Origin: Nostoc sp. 106C
GTDB taxonomy: Bacteria; Cyanobacteriota; Cyanobacteriia; Cyanobacteriales; Nostocaceae
NCBI RefSeq assembly: GCF_002154725.1
Contig: NZ_MTAW01000119.1
Span: 62,001 to 126,000, forward strand
Direction of reading: 5' to 3'
DNA: 64,000 bases
Shown here piece by piece: positions 34,391-44,590 of the stretch. The notes under the pieces were generated by a model that was not told the DNA's origin, did no database searches, and saw only the letters and a list, made by a program, of their open reading frames with translations. A program made the translations under genes and the position numbers. Each line of letters opens with the position of its first letter. Position 1 is the first letter of the stretch.

Positions 34391-35122
34391 ATGGATTCTA
34401 TTTCAGGCAAAGTAGCACTTGTGACTGGGGCAAATCGCGGGATTGGGCGAGCAATTGCTCAAGCTTTGGCTCAAGTTGGGGCTAACGTCGCAATTAACTA
34501 TCGCAATGGTGAGCACGAAGCGAATAGCCTATGCGAACAAATTGAACAATTCGGCGGTCGCTCAATTGCCGTGCAAGCGGATGTCTCAAACTCGGCTGAT
34601 GTCGATCGCCTTGTGGAAACAATTGAGCAAAGTTTGGGAACAGTGGCGATTCTCGTCAACAACGCAGGTATTGCACGTCCTCAACCATTAGAGGCGATCG
34701 GCGTTGCCGACTGGGATGAATTAATTAACGTGAACCTTAAATCTGCTTTTTTGGTCACTCAGGCAGTTTTACCGCCTATGCGACAGCAGCAATGGGGCCG
34801 AATTATCAATTTGTCTTCGGTTGCGGCTCAAGTAGGTGGGGTGATTGGTCCGCACTATGCCGCTTCCAAAGCTGGTCTTTTGGGGCTAACGCACGCTTAT
34901 GCTTCTATTTTGGCGAAAGAAGGAATTACAGTGAACGCGATCGCTCCTGCACTGATTGCTACAGACATGATCTCCGATAATCCTCGTATCCGTCCTGACC
35001 TAATTCCAGTCGGTCGATTTGGGGAGGTCGAAGAAGTGGCAGACGTGGCAGTGATGCTTGCCCGAAATGCTTACATCACAGGGCAAACAATAAACGTCAA
35101 TGGTGGTTGGTACATGAGTTGA
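34391..35122 (+). CDS. FabG-like short-chain reductase, 243 aa
   Basis: This is a classical SDR with TGANRGIG (residues 14-21), NNAG (about 90), serine in NLSSVAAQ, and YAASK as catalytic Y and K. The ending ITGQTINVNGGWYMS matches the 3-oxoacyl-ACP reductase class. The arginine-bearing cofactor motif suggests NADPH. It may reduce oxoacyl chains but not necessarily in primary fatty acid synthesis, for which cyanobacteria already hold fabG elsewhere. It is divergent from the PRISE-like gene. Confidence 0.85.
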   Translation: MDSISGKVALVTGANRGIGRAIAQALAQVGANVAINYRNGEHEANSLCEQIEQFGGRSIAVQADVSNSADVDRLVETIEQSLGTVAILVNNAGIARPQPLEAIGVADWDELINVNLKSAFLVTQAVLPPMRQQQWGRIINLSSVAAQVGGVIGPHYAASKAGLLGLTHAYASILAKEGITVNAIAPALIATDMISDNPRIRPDLIPVGRFGEVEEVADVAVMLARNAYITGQTINVNGGWYMS

Positions 35123-35307
35123 GGCATCATTGGGTTTCAAATCAGCATCATCCGCATAACGTTATTAATATCGCGGCAATCATTACTAACATCACGGCTA
35201 GCGGCTGATGTCTCATTGGTGATTCTTCTACTATTCTTTTAGGCGTAGTTCATCTCAAATGTGTCCAGAACCACTGGTGTTGAGACTAACACAAGGAGAA
35301 AAAACTT

Positions 35308-35829
35308 ATGGGACTTTTTGATCAAATTCTCGGTGCCGTTGCTAATCCCAATCAACAAGGCAGTTTAGGGCAATTGGGAAGTATTATTAGCACTGTAGAT
35401 CAGTTGAGTAATCGCACTGGTGTAGACCCTTCTACTATCCAATCGGTGTTGTCAGTTGTGGGTAGTCAAGTGCGATCGTCTTTACAACAAAAGCAAGCCA
35501 CACAGGGCAATGAAGAAGTGCAATCTATAGTCAATCAATTTGCAGGTACTTCTCCTAACTCTCAAGCTGTTGATTCAGTATTTGGTGGTGGTATTCAACA
35601 AGTGGCTGAGGTTGTTGCTCAGCGGACTGGCTTGGATACTGGTATGATTCAACAATTACTACCTTTCGTAGTGCCTGTGGTACTGAATTTCTTACAGTCT
35701 GGTGCGAATGCACAAAATCCCCAATCAGGCGGAAATCCAGTACTTAACTCATTCCTGGATGCAGACAATGATGGCGATGTTGATATCTCTGACGCCATTC
35801 AACTGGCTAGTCGTCATATCGGACGGTAG
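35308..35829 (+). CDS. DUF937 protein with EF-hand-like tail, 173 aa
   Basis: Residues 1-130 match the DUF937 (YidB-like) pattern: MGLFDQILGAVANPNQQGSL start, VDPSTIQSVLSVVG, and a second similar half ending LPFVVPVVLNFLQSGA. The C-terminus carries DADNDGDVDISDAIQLA, which has the spacing of a calcium-binding EF-hand or dockerin-like loop. An AAGGAGAAAA site precedes the ATG. Function is unknown. The gene is monocistronic. Confidence 0.8.
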   Translation: MGLFDQILGAVANPNQQGSLGQLGSIISTVDQLSNRTGVDPSTIQSVLSVVGSQVRSSLQQKQATQGNEEVQSIVNQFAGTSPNSQAVDSVFGGGIQQVAEVVAQRTGLDTGMIQQLLPFVVPVVLNFLQSGANAQNPQSGGNPVLNSFLDADNDGDVDISDAIQLASRHIGR

Positions 35830-36192
35830 TCAAATCGGGTTTTCTTGCCAGGATTAAAAAAAGAAGAAACAGGAAAGTAGGAAGACGGGGAGGACAAGGG
35901 GGATTTAGTGAAGAAATTCCTCCCTGGTTTTCCTTGTACCCTTGGGGAAGGCTTCGCCTAGGCAATGAAAAGTGTTCAAACGGACTTGATATGACGCACA
36001 AATTTTTCACACCCGAAACAGTGAAAGTGCGTAGACGCGTAGCGGCTTGTCGTGAAACATCGCAATTCAGAGTTCTGCGCCGCAATCACAAGCTAGTCCT
36101 CAGTATCATACCGTAAGAATTTCCGCAGTAGGGAATGGGAGGACAAGAGAGACAAATTACCAATGACAAAGAACAAATGACTAATGCCCAAT
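35830..36192. other. Intergenic region, no gene supported
   Basis: Repeat-type fragments occur, such as GGCTTCGCCTAGGCAATG near 35950 and heptamer-like CAAATGAC units near 36170. Short open frames on both strands here have no protein-like composition. Confidence 0.4.
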
Positions 36193-36723
36193 TTAACCAT
36201 TCTCATCCAAGATTGTGCCTTCCAAATTAGCTTTATCTAGATTTGCACCGCTTAAATTGGCTTGGTTCAAGTCCGCTTGAGCAAGATTCGCCTGAGTCAA
36301 GTCAGCTACAGTTAAGTCTGCACCACTTAAATCAGCCCCATCTAAATTTGCAGCTACCAAAGTTGCTTCATGCAATTCTGCTTCGCTGAGGTTAGCTTCA
36401 ATCAGCTTGGCGACAGTTAAATCAGCCTGACTCAAATTTGCTCCATCCAAAACTGCACCATCTAAAATGGCTCCATCTAAGATGGCTCCAGTGAGATTAC
36501 TACCAGTGAGATCGGCATTGCTTAAATCTGCTCCGTTCAGATCTGCCTCAATCAAACTAGTTTTGGTTAAATTAGCATGGCTGAGCTTAGCACCATCTAA
36601 AATCGCTCTATTTAAAATTGCTCCACTGAGATTGGCTTCTCTCAAATTTGCTTCGCTGAGGTTAACACCAGTAAAGTCTCTTGTGCCTGCGGCATAGTTT
36701 TTTAGAAGTTCATCTGGCTTCAT
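36193..36723 (-). CDS. Pentapeptide repeat protein, 176 aa
   Basis: From about residue 20 nearly the entire protein is built on A(D/N)Lxx pentapeptides (SEANL, REANL, SGAIL, DGADL), about 29 units, which fold into a right-handed quadrilateral beta helix. No signal peptide or membrane helix is present, so it should be cytosolic. Cyanobacteria hold many such proteins with mostly unknown roles. It is monocistronic. The plus-strand frame opposite is a shadow of the repeats. Confidence 0.9.
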   Translation of the reverse strand: MKPDELLKNYAAGTRDFTGVNLSEANLREANLSGAILNRAILDGAKLSHANLTKTSLIEADLNGADLSNADLTGSNLTGAILDGAILDGAVLDGANLSQADLTVAKLIEANLSEAELHEATLVAANLDGADLSGADLTVADLTQANLAQADLNQANLSGANLDKANLEGTILDENG

Positions 36724-37195
36724 AGATTATGCTCCGCTAGTTTTTATTGCTTTTCGAGTCACGGCAATCTATTACCCAGCATTGGCAACAGAAGATTTCA
36801 AAGTATATTTAAGCTATGTTATCTATGTTGTATTTTTTCTGTTACTAGCTAAAGTTATTAATTAATTTCATACCTAAGATAGTAGGCGTTGTTGATATCG
36901 CTAAACCCAAATGCGGCTACACTTCATTAAGATGCTTTTAGGCAAAATAGTGAAACTATCTAATCATCAAAAGTTAGTAAAAGTCCAAATCAATAACGTA
37001 AATTCCCCAAAAACAGTCGCGATCGCTAGTAATTAACAGTCCTGCAATACCCAAAGTATTAAAAATTACAGCAATTATGGACTCAAAAAGCAAAATATTA
37101 AGCGACCATTTGAAGCTACCATTCCTTTTAGTAGCAAAATCTTTGAAATGTTTGCTTTGTTGTTGAACTTGACCTCAGCGAACTCTCCAAAGCAG
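36724..37195. other. Intergenic region, no gene seen
   Basis: This is AT-rich with one HIP1-like site near 37018. It holds the promoter of the pentapeptide gene and the 3' end of the kinase transcript; no hairpin stands out. Confidence 0.4.
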
Positions 37196-39418
37196 TTATA
37201 CCTTGGGAGAATCTTTGACATCATTAGCGATCGCGCCAATTAAATTCAACTTGCTCAAAATGTCTCTAGCTTGAATTAGTTCAGTTTGAGTAATCTGACC
37301 CATACGCCCTACCAACACAATCCCATTACATAAGGATGCCACGATTCTGGCATCAACTGTGTCCAAAATTGCCGGAGCATCTATTAGCACTAAATCGTAG
37401 GTTTGCTCAAACACCTCAATTAGCTCTTTCATCCGTGCCGAACTGAGTAGCTTGACTGTATCTTCTGGTGTAGGGCCAGCAGTTAACACGTCAATGTCTG
37501 GATGAATAGGTTGAATGTAATCTGCAACCGGGGTATTAGTTTCATCGACTAATAACAGAGATAAACCCCAGTCGTTGGAAAGTTCAAGGATGTTGTGCAG
37601 GCTAGGATGCTGCAAATTGGCATCAATCACTAGTACCCGGCGATGCATGTGAGCCGCGCTAGCCGCAAGTCCCAAAGTAATGGTAGTTTTTCCTTCACTT
37701 GCTAGTGTTGAAGTCAACATTAGCGATTTAAAAGGCAGAGGATACTTTAATATTTGAATGTTTTGGTAGACCATATCTAAATTTTCGTGATATGGCAACC
37801 TGGGGCTAGTTTCTACTCCTAAAGGACTTATTTTTTGCTGCTTATTCCAAGAAAGCCGAGAAAGGCGCTTCTTCAGACCACGTTCGGCAATATTTGGCAC
37901 TGTTCCCAGTAATCGCAGGTTTGTCAGCCTTTGTAATTGTCGTGGCGAATAGATAACATCATGAAATAGTTCCCAAATCAAGGCTGCCACAATACCTAAA
38001 ATCGGGCCAATAATTAATCCCCCAGCTAACAAGAATAATCTGCCACTACCTATATAGGTTCCCCGATCTGGTTCTTCTAATACTTGCCAATCAAATCCTC
38101 CCTGAGCAATTTTTAGCCCTAAAGACTGTTGCGCTTGGAGCAGTTGTTCCAGGGTTTTACGATTTGTTTCCACCTGTGGCAACAGACGATTGTACTCGGC
38201 TATGAGGCGAGGATATTTATTAAGTTCAGAGCGGAGTCGCTGTTCGGACTCAACTAAACTCTTTTCATTCGCAAGTAGCCCTAGGGAAGTTGTTTGTACT
38301 TCAATTACCTCTTCTACCAGTTTCAAGTCGACACCTACCATCTGCCCTTGGGTCAATAGCGGTTGCCGGGGATTTGGTGTAACTGTAATTTTATCTCCTA
38401 AAGATCTTCCTACCTCTTGCCGGAGTAGCGCCACTTGACTCTGGCGTTGCTGCTTGAGATTTTGGATTACTGGAGAATTATCTGTATACCGTAGCCGCTG
38501 CTGAGCCAGCTCTAGTTCAGTCTTTTGAATCTCATTCAGTAGCGTTTGGTAGCGTGTTGACTGACTCAAACGAGAAGAAACTATGGCGTTTTGGGATGAA
38601 GACGCCATTTTTTGCTCTAAGTTTGCTTGGCGAGCTCGTATATCTTGAAGTTGGGCGCGAGTAGTTTGTAACTGTTTTTGAATATCCGCCAAAGATTCTA
38701 GCAGAATTTTGCTTTGTACTTCTGGATCGAGTAAATTATGCTTGCTGCGGAATTCTTCTAAATTTTTTTCAGATTGGCTGACTTCTTTTTTGATTTCGGG
38801 TAAGCGAGCATTAACGAAAGAAAGTCCTTTATGTAAACGCTCGTTTTGTTGTTCTATGTTGTAGTTTTGATAAACAGTTTGTAGTGCTTGCAGTACCTTT
38901 TGTGCTTTAACTGGATCTTTATCTTTGAATGAAACCTCAAATACTTGGCTGGGTACTTTATTAATCCCCGTTCCACCTTCTATCTGCGTTACATCTAAAG
39001 GTGATTTTTGTCCCTTTTCTTTTTTTCCTTTGATATCTTCTAAACTAATATTTGGATAATTAGGACGCAGCACATCTACAGCTTTCTGGATTAACTTAGA
39101 ACTCAGCATTAGTTTTAACTGAGCTGTATAGTCCACAACTTGAAAGTTAGGATCTGTAAAATCGCTGTCTGCACCTCCTTGAACATTATTTGAGCGTACT
39201 CCTTCATATAAGTTAGAACTTACCAGTATCTGCATCGAGCTTTGGTAAGTCGGTTTGGCAAAGATAGCCAACAGGGTTGCAACTGACATCACTGCACAGG
39301 AAATACCCAATATAAGATAACGTCTGTGAAACAGAATTGTAGTGAGTTGTTTGATGTCAACCGCGTTTTGTGGAGAGTTATTGAGCATTTGCCCTTGATT
39401 TAGACTAGTGTTAGTCAC
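37196..39418 (-). CDS. Polysaccharide co-polymerase/BY-kinase (Wzc-like), 740 aa
   Basis: Residues 20-60 hold the first membrane helix of a Wzz domain, a long periplasmic coiled coil spans about 170-430, and a second helix lies near 455-478. The C-terminal 200 residues form a BY-kinase with Walker A TLASEGKTT (about 570-577), A' motif VLVIDANLQHP and Walker B LVLIDAPA. The usual C-terminal tyrosine cluster is absent; the chain ends at NDVKDSPKV. Such proteins set polysaccharide chain length and couple it to export. It heads the exopolysaccharide locus on the minus strand. Confidence 0.88.
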   Translation of the reverse strand: MTNTSLNQGQMLNNSPQNAVDIKQLTTILFHRRYLILGISCAVMSVATLLAIFAKPTYQSSMQILVSSNLYEGVRSNNVQGGADSDFTDPNFQVVDYTAQLKLMLSSKLIQKAVDVLRPNYPNISLEDIKGKKEKGQKSPLDVTQIEGGTGINKVPSQVFEVSFKDKDPVKAQKVLQALQTVYQNYNIEQQNERLHKGLSFVNARLPEIKKEVSQSEKNLEEFRSKHNLLDPEVQSKILLESLADIQKQLQTTRAQLQDIRARQANLEQKMASSSQNAIVSSRLSQSTRYQTLLNEIQKTELELAQQRLRYTDNSPVIQNLKQQRQSQVALLRQEVGRSLGDKITVTPNPRQPLLTQGQMVGVDLKLVEEVIEVQTTSLGLLANEKSLVESEQRLRSELNKYPRLIAEYNRLLPQVETNRKTLEQLLQAQQSLGLKIAQGGFDWQVLEEPDRGTYIGSGRLFLLAGGLIIGPILGIVAALIWELFHDVIYSPRQLQRLTNLRLLGTVPNIAERGLKKRLSRLSWNKQQKISPLGVETSPRLPYHENLDMVYQNIQILKYPLPFKSLMLTSTLASEGKTTITLGLAASAAHMHRRVLVIDANLQHPSLHNILELSNDWGLSLLLVDETNTPVADYIQPIHPDIDVLTAGPTPEDTVKLLSSARMKELIEVFEQTYDLVLIDAPAILDTVDARIVASLCNGIVLVGRMGQITQTELIQARDILSKLNLIGAIANDVKDSPKV

Positions 39419-39703
39419 TATAAAATCCTCTAATCTTGAAATAATAAATCAGGAAGATTTTAAAAAAATCTTTTTGAGGTGAATTTTGATTAAACTATAG
39501 ACGCCATTTTAGTCTAAAGGATTCCTCACGCAAAGAAATAAACAATTTTCAATGATTACACTGAGACTAATTATAATTGATGTTTTATATCTAACTAAAA
39601 TAAAAACAATTTGATAAATCTCTTTTGCTGTAATTGATACCAAACATTCTATGTAAAAATCTGCATAGCTTGGCTAAAATATTATCAAGCAAATAAAAAG
39701 CAA

Positions 39704-40636
39704 TTAGCTGGTTTTTAGTAAACGAAAATAACTCTTGACAAGTAGATTTCTAATTTTGCTTTTCAGTCTAAATATTAGACTCAAATGAAACTGAGTTTGC
39801 TGTGTAAATTTATCAGCCTTTGTATCTCGAATCATAAATTGTGGATGTTTAATAGGAAATTCCATTGCTTGCGCAGGATGATTGGCAAAGGGGCTGTAAA
39901 TATCTTTCGTATTGTGAGCTTCGGTACTAAAGCCAATGTTAGAAACTAAGTTAATATTTGGCAGAATAGTTAAACCATTTTGTAGCCAAGATGTCAAAGT
40001 CCAGGGATAATCCCAAGTATCAATGTTGCCTTGATAGCAAGTTTGAAATATTTTTGTCCAGTAGCGAACAGCGGTTGAATCATCAAGTATATCTTGTAGC
40101 CAGTTACCATCTCTAATAGCTATCCAATGCTTCATTTCTAAATCATACTGTTGCCATGCTCTTCGCCAAGTTGCCCATCCCCAAATTAGTGGATAGCGAG
40201 AAAAGTAATAGCTATCTTCGGTACGTCGGCGACCAAACTGAAAATTATTACCGGAGATTGTCATGATGCGTTGGTCGTGGCGATACTTATCTAATAATTC
40301 CTCACAATATTTAAAAAATGTCGGATGTGGTAAACAATCATCTTCTAAAATAATTGCTTCTTCTACTTGCTGAAATACCCAGTTTAGTCCTGTTGCTATA
40401 CGTATCTTAGTTCCTAAATTTTTATCAGAGTAGTTTTTTAATACTTTGCAATCCCAATCAAGTTGTTCAATAATTTTTCGAGTAGCAATACACTTGTGTA
40501 CATCATCAGGGCGATGCGGACGAGGCCCATCAGCAATGACTAAGAGTTTGGGAGGTTGAATCTGACGAATGACCTCAAACACTTTTGCAGTGGTGTCTGG
40601 TTTATTAAAGATGATAAAAACAACAGCAGTTTTCAT
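39704..40636 (-). CDS. Glycosyltransferase, tandem copy 1, 310 aa
   Basis: The protein starts MKTAVVFIIFNKPDTTAKVF and carries an acidic EEAIILEDDCLPHP segment that could bind metal and sugar nucleotide, then FGRRRTEDSYYFSRYPLIWG, as in GT-A type enzymes related to methyltransferase-linked sugar transferases. The donor and acceptor are unknown. The central part is almost identical to the next gene at 40702-41613. It has no membrane helix and would act on the cytoplasmic face. Confidence 0.75.
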   Translation of the reverse strand: MKTAVVFIIFNKPDTTAKVFEVIRQIQPPKLLVIADGPRPHRPDDVHKCIATRKIIEQLDWDCKVLKNYSDKNLGTKIRIATGLNWVFQQVEEAIILEDDCLPHPTFFKYCEELLDKYRHDQRIMTISGNNFQFGRRRTEDSYYFSRYPLIWGWATWRRAWQQYDLEMKHWIAIRDGNWLQDILDDSTAVRYWTKIFQTCYQGNIDTWDYPWTLTSWLQNGLTILPNINLVSNIGFSTEAHNTKDIYSPFANHPAQAMEFPIKHPQFMIRDTKADKFTQQTQFHLSLIFRLKSKIRNLLVKSYFRLLKTS

Positions 40637-40701
40637 AATTTATGTTGTCACATAAAATACTTGTAGGATGAGCATTGCCTACCCTACTTGTAAACAATGA
40701 A

Positions 40702-41613
40702 TTAACTGAAAAATTGCAGTTTTTTTTTGACTTGACTTTTAAGCTGGGATATCAGACTAAAACGAAACTGAGTTTGCTGTGTAAATTTGTCAGCCTGTGC
40801 ATCACGAATTATAAACTGGGGATGTTTAATAGGAAATTCCATTGCTTGAGTTGGATGATTAGCAAAGGGGCTGTAAATATCTTTTGTATTGTGAGCTTCG
40901 GTACTAAAGCCAATGTTAGAAACTAAGTTAATATTTGGCAGAATAGTTAAACCATTTTGTAGCCAAGATGTCAAAGTCCAGGAAAAAGCCCAGGAATCAA
41001 TATTGCCTAGATAACAATTTTGAAAAATTCTATGCCAGTAGCGAACAGCGGTTGAATCATCAAGTATATCTTGTAGCCAATTACCATCTCTAATAGCTAT
41101 CCAATGCTTCATTTCTAAATCATACTGTTGCCATGCTCTTCGCCAAGTTGCCCATCCCCAAATTAGTGGATAGCGAGAAAAGTAATAGCTATCTTCGGTA
41201 CGTCGGCGACCAAACTGAAAATTATTACCGGAGATTGTCATGATGCGTTGGTCGTGGCGATACTTATCTAATAATTCCTCACAATAGTCAAAAAATGTCG
41301 GATGCGGTAAACAATCATCTTCTAAAATAATTGCTTCTTCTACTTGCTGAAATACCCAATCAAGACCAGTTGCTATCCGCTGTTTACAGCCAAGATTGAT
41401 ATGAGAAGATTTTATAATTACTTGACAATTCCAATCAATTCTCTCCAAAATTTTATTGGCAGCAGCACACTTTTCGATATCTTCTGGATGGTGTGAACGA
41501 GGCCCATCAGCAATCACTAAAAGTTTGGGAGGTTTAACCTGACGAATTACCTCAAACACTTTTGCCGTAGTAGCTGGTTTATTAAAGATGATTAAGGCAA
41601 CAGCCGTGTTCAT
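40702..41613 (-). CDS. Glycosyltransferase, tandem copy 2, 303 aa
   Basis: This is the paralogue of the preceding gene, offset by 977 bases. The DNA is nearly base-identical for 41038-41357 against 40061-40380, and for 40908-40985 against 39931-40008, while the 5' part (residues 45-75) and C-terminal 20 residues differ. The same EDDCLPHP motif is kept. The pattern indicates duplication followed by gene conversion. Different ends may give different acceptors. It belongs to the minus-strand exopolysaccharide cluster. Confidence 0.75.
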   Translation of the reverse strand: MNTAVALIIFNKPATTAKVFEVIRQVKPPKLLVIADGPRSHHPEDIEKCAAANKILERIDWNCQVIIKSSHINLGCKQRIATGLDWVFQQVEEAIILEDDCLPHPTFFDYCEELLDKYRHDQRIMTISGNNFQFGRRRTEDSYYFSRYPLIWGWATWRRAWQQYDLEMKHWIAIRDGNWLQDILDDSTAVRYWHRIFQNCYLGNIDSWAFSWTLTSWLQNGLTILPNINLVSNIGFSTEAHNTKDIYSPFANHPTQAMEFPIKHPQFIIRDAQADKFTQQTQFRFSLISQLKSQVKKKLQFFS

Positions 41614-41768
41614 AACTACATTTTCAAATCTATTTGATTCATGAGAACATGAGATTTTTTGAAATATGAGTTAAAAATATAGCAATCCGATTTGATTACT
41701 GAACTTAAACGTAGAGGTATAGGAGATAAAAAGTAGTTTTGAAGTTCCGCAGCAGCTTAATTGAATTT

Positions 41769-43625
41769 TCAATTAGAGCTAATTTGGCCTAACTGATACT
41801 GCATTTGGTGATATTGCCAGAATTTGCCACGCTGTTGCAAAAGTTCTTGGTATCCTCCCTGTTCTACGATGTGCCCTTGTTCTAGTACGATAATTTTGTC
41901 TGCTCTAAAAATAGTAGATAGCCGATGGGCGATCGCAATTACTGTTCTACCCACCGCTAGCTTTTCCAGTGAATCCTGAATCAAGCGTTCGGAAACGGAA
42001 TCGAGGGCGCTGGTGGCTTCATCAAGAATCAAAATTTCTGGGTTGCGTAACAGGGCGCGGGCTATAGCAATGCGTTGGCGTTGTCCCCCAGATAAACGAA
42101 CTCCGCGATCGCCTAGTTTTGTATTAAATCCTTGCGGTAACTCTAAAATAAATTCCAGCGCATTCGCCTGTATAGCAGCTTTCTCAATTTCTGCATCGTC
42201 CACTCCTTCTAAGCCATAGGCAATATTGTTGTGTACGGTTGTATTGAAAATAAACGTATCTTGACTGACTACCGCCATGCGCGATCGCAGTGATTTTAGC
42301 CGGAATTGCCGCAAGTCCATACCATCAACTAAAATCTTGCCTGCTGTCGGATCGTAAAAGCGCATCAGCAAGTCTGCTAGGGTAGTCTTACCTGAACCAG
42401 AAGCCCCCACCAATGCTACCATCTGATTGCGTTCGATGCTCAGCGTGATATCCTCTAATACTAACTTGCGATCGTCGTAGCTAAAATATACACATATAAA
42501 TTCGAGCGATCGCTTTAATCCAGAAAACTCTAATTCCCCATTTTCCAGGTAAGTTTTATTATCAGTTCTTAACAGTTCTTGGACATTTTTTGTTGAACCG
42601 TAATAAGTAGCAATTAAGCCCCAAGAACTGTTCATATGGGCAATAATCGGTAACAGGCGAAACAGGGCAAACAGAAAAGCTAGCAACAAGACTACATGCA
42701 GTTTACCACTAGCTACGAGGGTAGTGACTGCCACTAGAATCATCGCAATTAAAATCGTTGTTGCAATCGCCTCAATTAATGGTTGAACAACTCCACTAAT
42801 TGAATTCATTTTCATCCAAGCTTTGAAAACCTTCCCTGCGACTTTATAAAAACGTCTACGTTCAAAATCTTGAGTCCAGAATGCTTGTACAGTGCGCACG
42901 CCCCCAACATATTCTACAGCCGTAGATGCTAACTCACTGGCAGCAGTTGTCATTTCTACGCTAGCTGCGCGAACTCGCCGGATTAAATTTGACGCTCCTG
43001 CTGCTAGTAAGCTAAATAGAATGACTGTGGCTAAGGTCAATTGCCAAGAAATTACAAACATGGCAATAGTATATGCCAAAATAATGCAGCTTTTGCTAAC
43101 AAAATTGATCGCTTCATTTAAAGCGTAGCTAATTTCACTCACTTCAGTTGAAAATGTGTGAAATAGTTCTCCAGAACGCTTTTGTGTGTAGTAACTTAAG
43201 CTGAGATTTTGAAACTGCTCAAAAATCTGTTTTCGCAGACTATCTATTAAACTTACTTCACAGTATTTTGCGCAATAACGTCCCAAGTAAGTAAAGATAG
43301 CACGCGCCCAAACGTTGATTAAAATCAACCCGGATATGCGATATATTCGCTCAGATACAGTAGCATTTGTCCCTAAAATCCAAATATCTAACCAACCGAT
43401 ACCAGTTTGTAGCGGTGGCTGGTTAGTATTGGTTAAACATTGTAATAAAAATGCCACCAAACCAATCCCAGTTGCCTCTAGAAACGCTCCTATCAAGGTG
43501 AGTACTACCGCTATAGTGGCAATTCCTTTCAATGGCTGAAACAATTTGATAATTAGATAGTTTTCCTGCCAAAATTTGGTTTTTAAGAGGATTCTGTGGA
43601 TAAGTTTAGGCAGCACAATTTGCAT
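41769..43625 (-). CDS. hepA: HepA-like ABC exporter, 618 aa
   Basis: The N-terminal 340 residues form six membrane helices of the ABC exporter type. The C-terminal nucleotide-binding domain has Walker A GASGSGKTT, signature RLSGGQRQR, Walker [13 protein letters not shown] and switch H in AHRLST. The start MQIVLPKLIHRILLKTKFWQ with QENYLIIKLF resembles HepA, the exporter needed for the heterocyst envelope polysaccharide. The nearby HepC-like gene supports this. Orthology is from recall and not tested; it could be a paralogue that exports another polymer or lipid-linked sugar. The GT2 gene at 43655 is 29 bases upstream. Confidence 0.65.
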   Translation of the reverse strand: MQIVLPKLIHRILLKTKFWQENYLIIKLFQPLKGIATIAVVLTLIGAFLEATGIGLVAFLLQCLTNTNQPPLQTGIGWLDIWILGTNATVSERIYRISGLILINVWARAIFTYLGRYCAKYCEVSLIDSLRKQIFEQFQNLSLSYYTQKRSGELFHTFSTEVSEISYALNEAINFVSKSCIILAYTIAMFVISWQLTLATVILFSLLAAGASNLIRRVRAASVEMTTAASELASTAVEYVGGVRTVQAFWTQDFERRRFYKVAGKVFKAWMKMNSISGVVQPLIEAIATTILIAMILVAVTTLVASGKLHVVLLLAFLFALFRLLPIIAHMNSSWGLIATYYGSTKNVQELLRTDNKTYLENGELEFSGLKRSLEFICVYFSYDDRKLVLEDITLSIERNQMVALVGASGSGKTTLADLLMRFYDPTAGKILVDGMDLRQFRLKSLRSRMAVVSQDTFIFNTTVHNNIAYGLEGVDDAEIEKAAIQANALEFILELPQGFNTKLGDRGVRLSGGQRQRIAIARALLRNPEILILDEATSALDSVSERLIQDSLEKLAVGRTVIAIAHRLSTIFRADKIIVLEQGHIVEQGGYQELLQQRGKFWQYHQMQYQLGQISSN

Positions 43626-43654
43626 AAATAATTTTAGGTTGCTGGTAGTACTGA

Positions 43655-44590
43655 TTAAATCGGTCGCCTGATAGAAACAATATTTTTTTGCAACCTTCGA
43701 GGTATGACTGAGGTTAGTAACCGCAGAGAATTTTTTACTTTAGAATTCATCTCTAGCAGCCAGAGTACTAACTGCCATCTTTTTTGATAAGGTCTATATT
43801 TAGCAAAAAACTTCAAGGCTGAAACTATATGTACTAGCCGCAGGTAGTTAAATAGTGAACTGGTACTCGAGCGTTGATAAAGATGTAGTGCAGATGCTTC
43901 GGGTTGAAATAAAACTCTATAACCGTTTTGCCAAGCATCCAAACATAAACTTACATCTTCAAAGTATAAGAAAAAACGTTCATCAAATAAACCATACCGT
44001 GCAATGTACTCTCCTGATACCATCATAAAAGCTCCTATTGCCCAGTTGACCTCAACCGCTTTTTGAGGAGGAGGCATCTGATCGTAGTAGTAGTCAAAGG
44101 GATGTAATAAAGTTTGCAGCGTTTCACCTAATAACTGCTTGAGCAATAAGTAACTAAAGGTAGGAAATCTACGGATTGAAGGTTGTACTGAACGATCAAG
44201 ATAAACTAGCTTGGGGCAAACGATCGCAATATCTCGATCTGAATTTAATGTGGTTGCTAACTTGGTAATTACCTCAGCCTTAAATGTGACATCTGGATTT
44301 ACCAATACATACATTCTGCTGGGTGAAGCTGCAACTGCTCGATTATTACCTGTAGCGAAGCCCAAGTTTTGCTTACCTTTAATTCCAATAAACGTGTGGG
44401 GATATTTTCTGGTAAATTCATCAAGAATTTGAGGGCAAGTATCAATAGAGGCATTGTCATAAACTACAATTCTGCCTGTACGTGGATAGTATTGGTGAAT
44501 TACAGTCAAGCATGACTCGATTGCACCTCTTAAAGTCTGAGCCGAGTTCCACGAAACAATAATAAAAGAAAGCTCGTTGATCAATGTCAT
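43655..44590 (-). CDS. GT2 family glycosyltransferase, 311 aa
   Basis: The protein has the GT-A fold of rhamnosyltransferase-type enzymes: SFIIVSWNSAQTLRGAIES near the start, VVYDNASIDTC, a NLGFATGNNRAV motif, VNPDVTF (DxD-like) and YFEDVSLCLDAWQNGY. It would add a sugar, perhaps rhamnose, to a lipid-linked oligosaccharide at the inner membrane. It lies 29 bases before the HepA-like gene, so both are likely co-expressed. It is the first gene of the minus-strand unit next to the long divergent gap. Confidence 0.85.
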   Translation of the reverse strand: MTLINELSFIIVSWNSAQTLRGAIESCLTVIHQYYPRTGRIVVYDNASIDTCPQILDEFTRKYPHTFIGIKGKQNLGFATGNNRAVAASPSRMYVLVNPDVTFKAEVITKLATTLNSDRDIAIVCPKLVYLDRSVQPSIRRFPTFSYLLLKQLLGETLQTLLHPFDYYYDQMPPPQKAVEVNWAIGAFMMVSGEYIARYGLFDERFFLYFEDVSLCLDAWQNGYRVLFQPEASALHLYQRSSTSSLFNYLRLVHIVSALKFFAKYRPYQKRWQLVLWLLEMNSKVKNSLRLLTSVIPRRLQKNIVSIRRPI

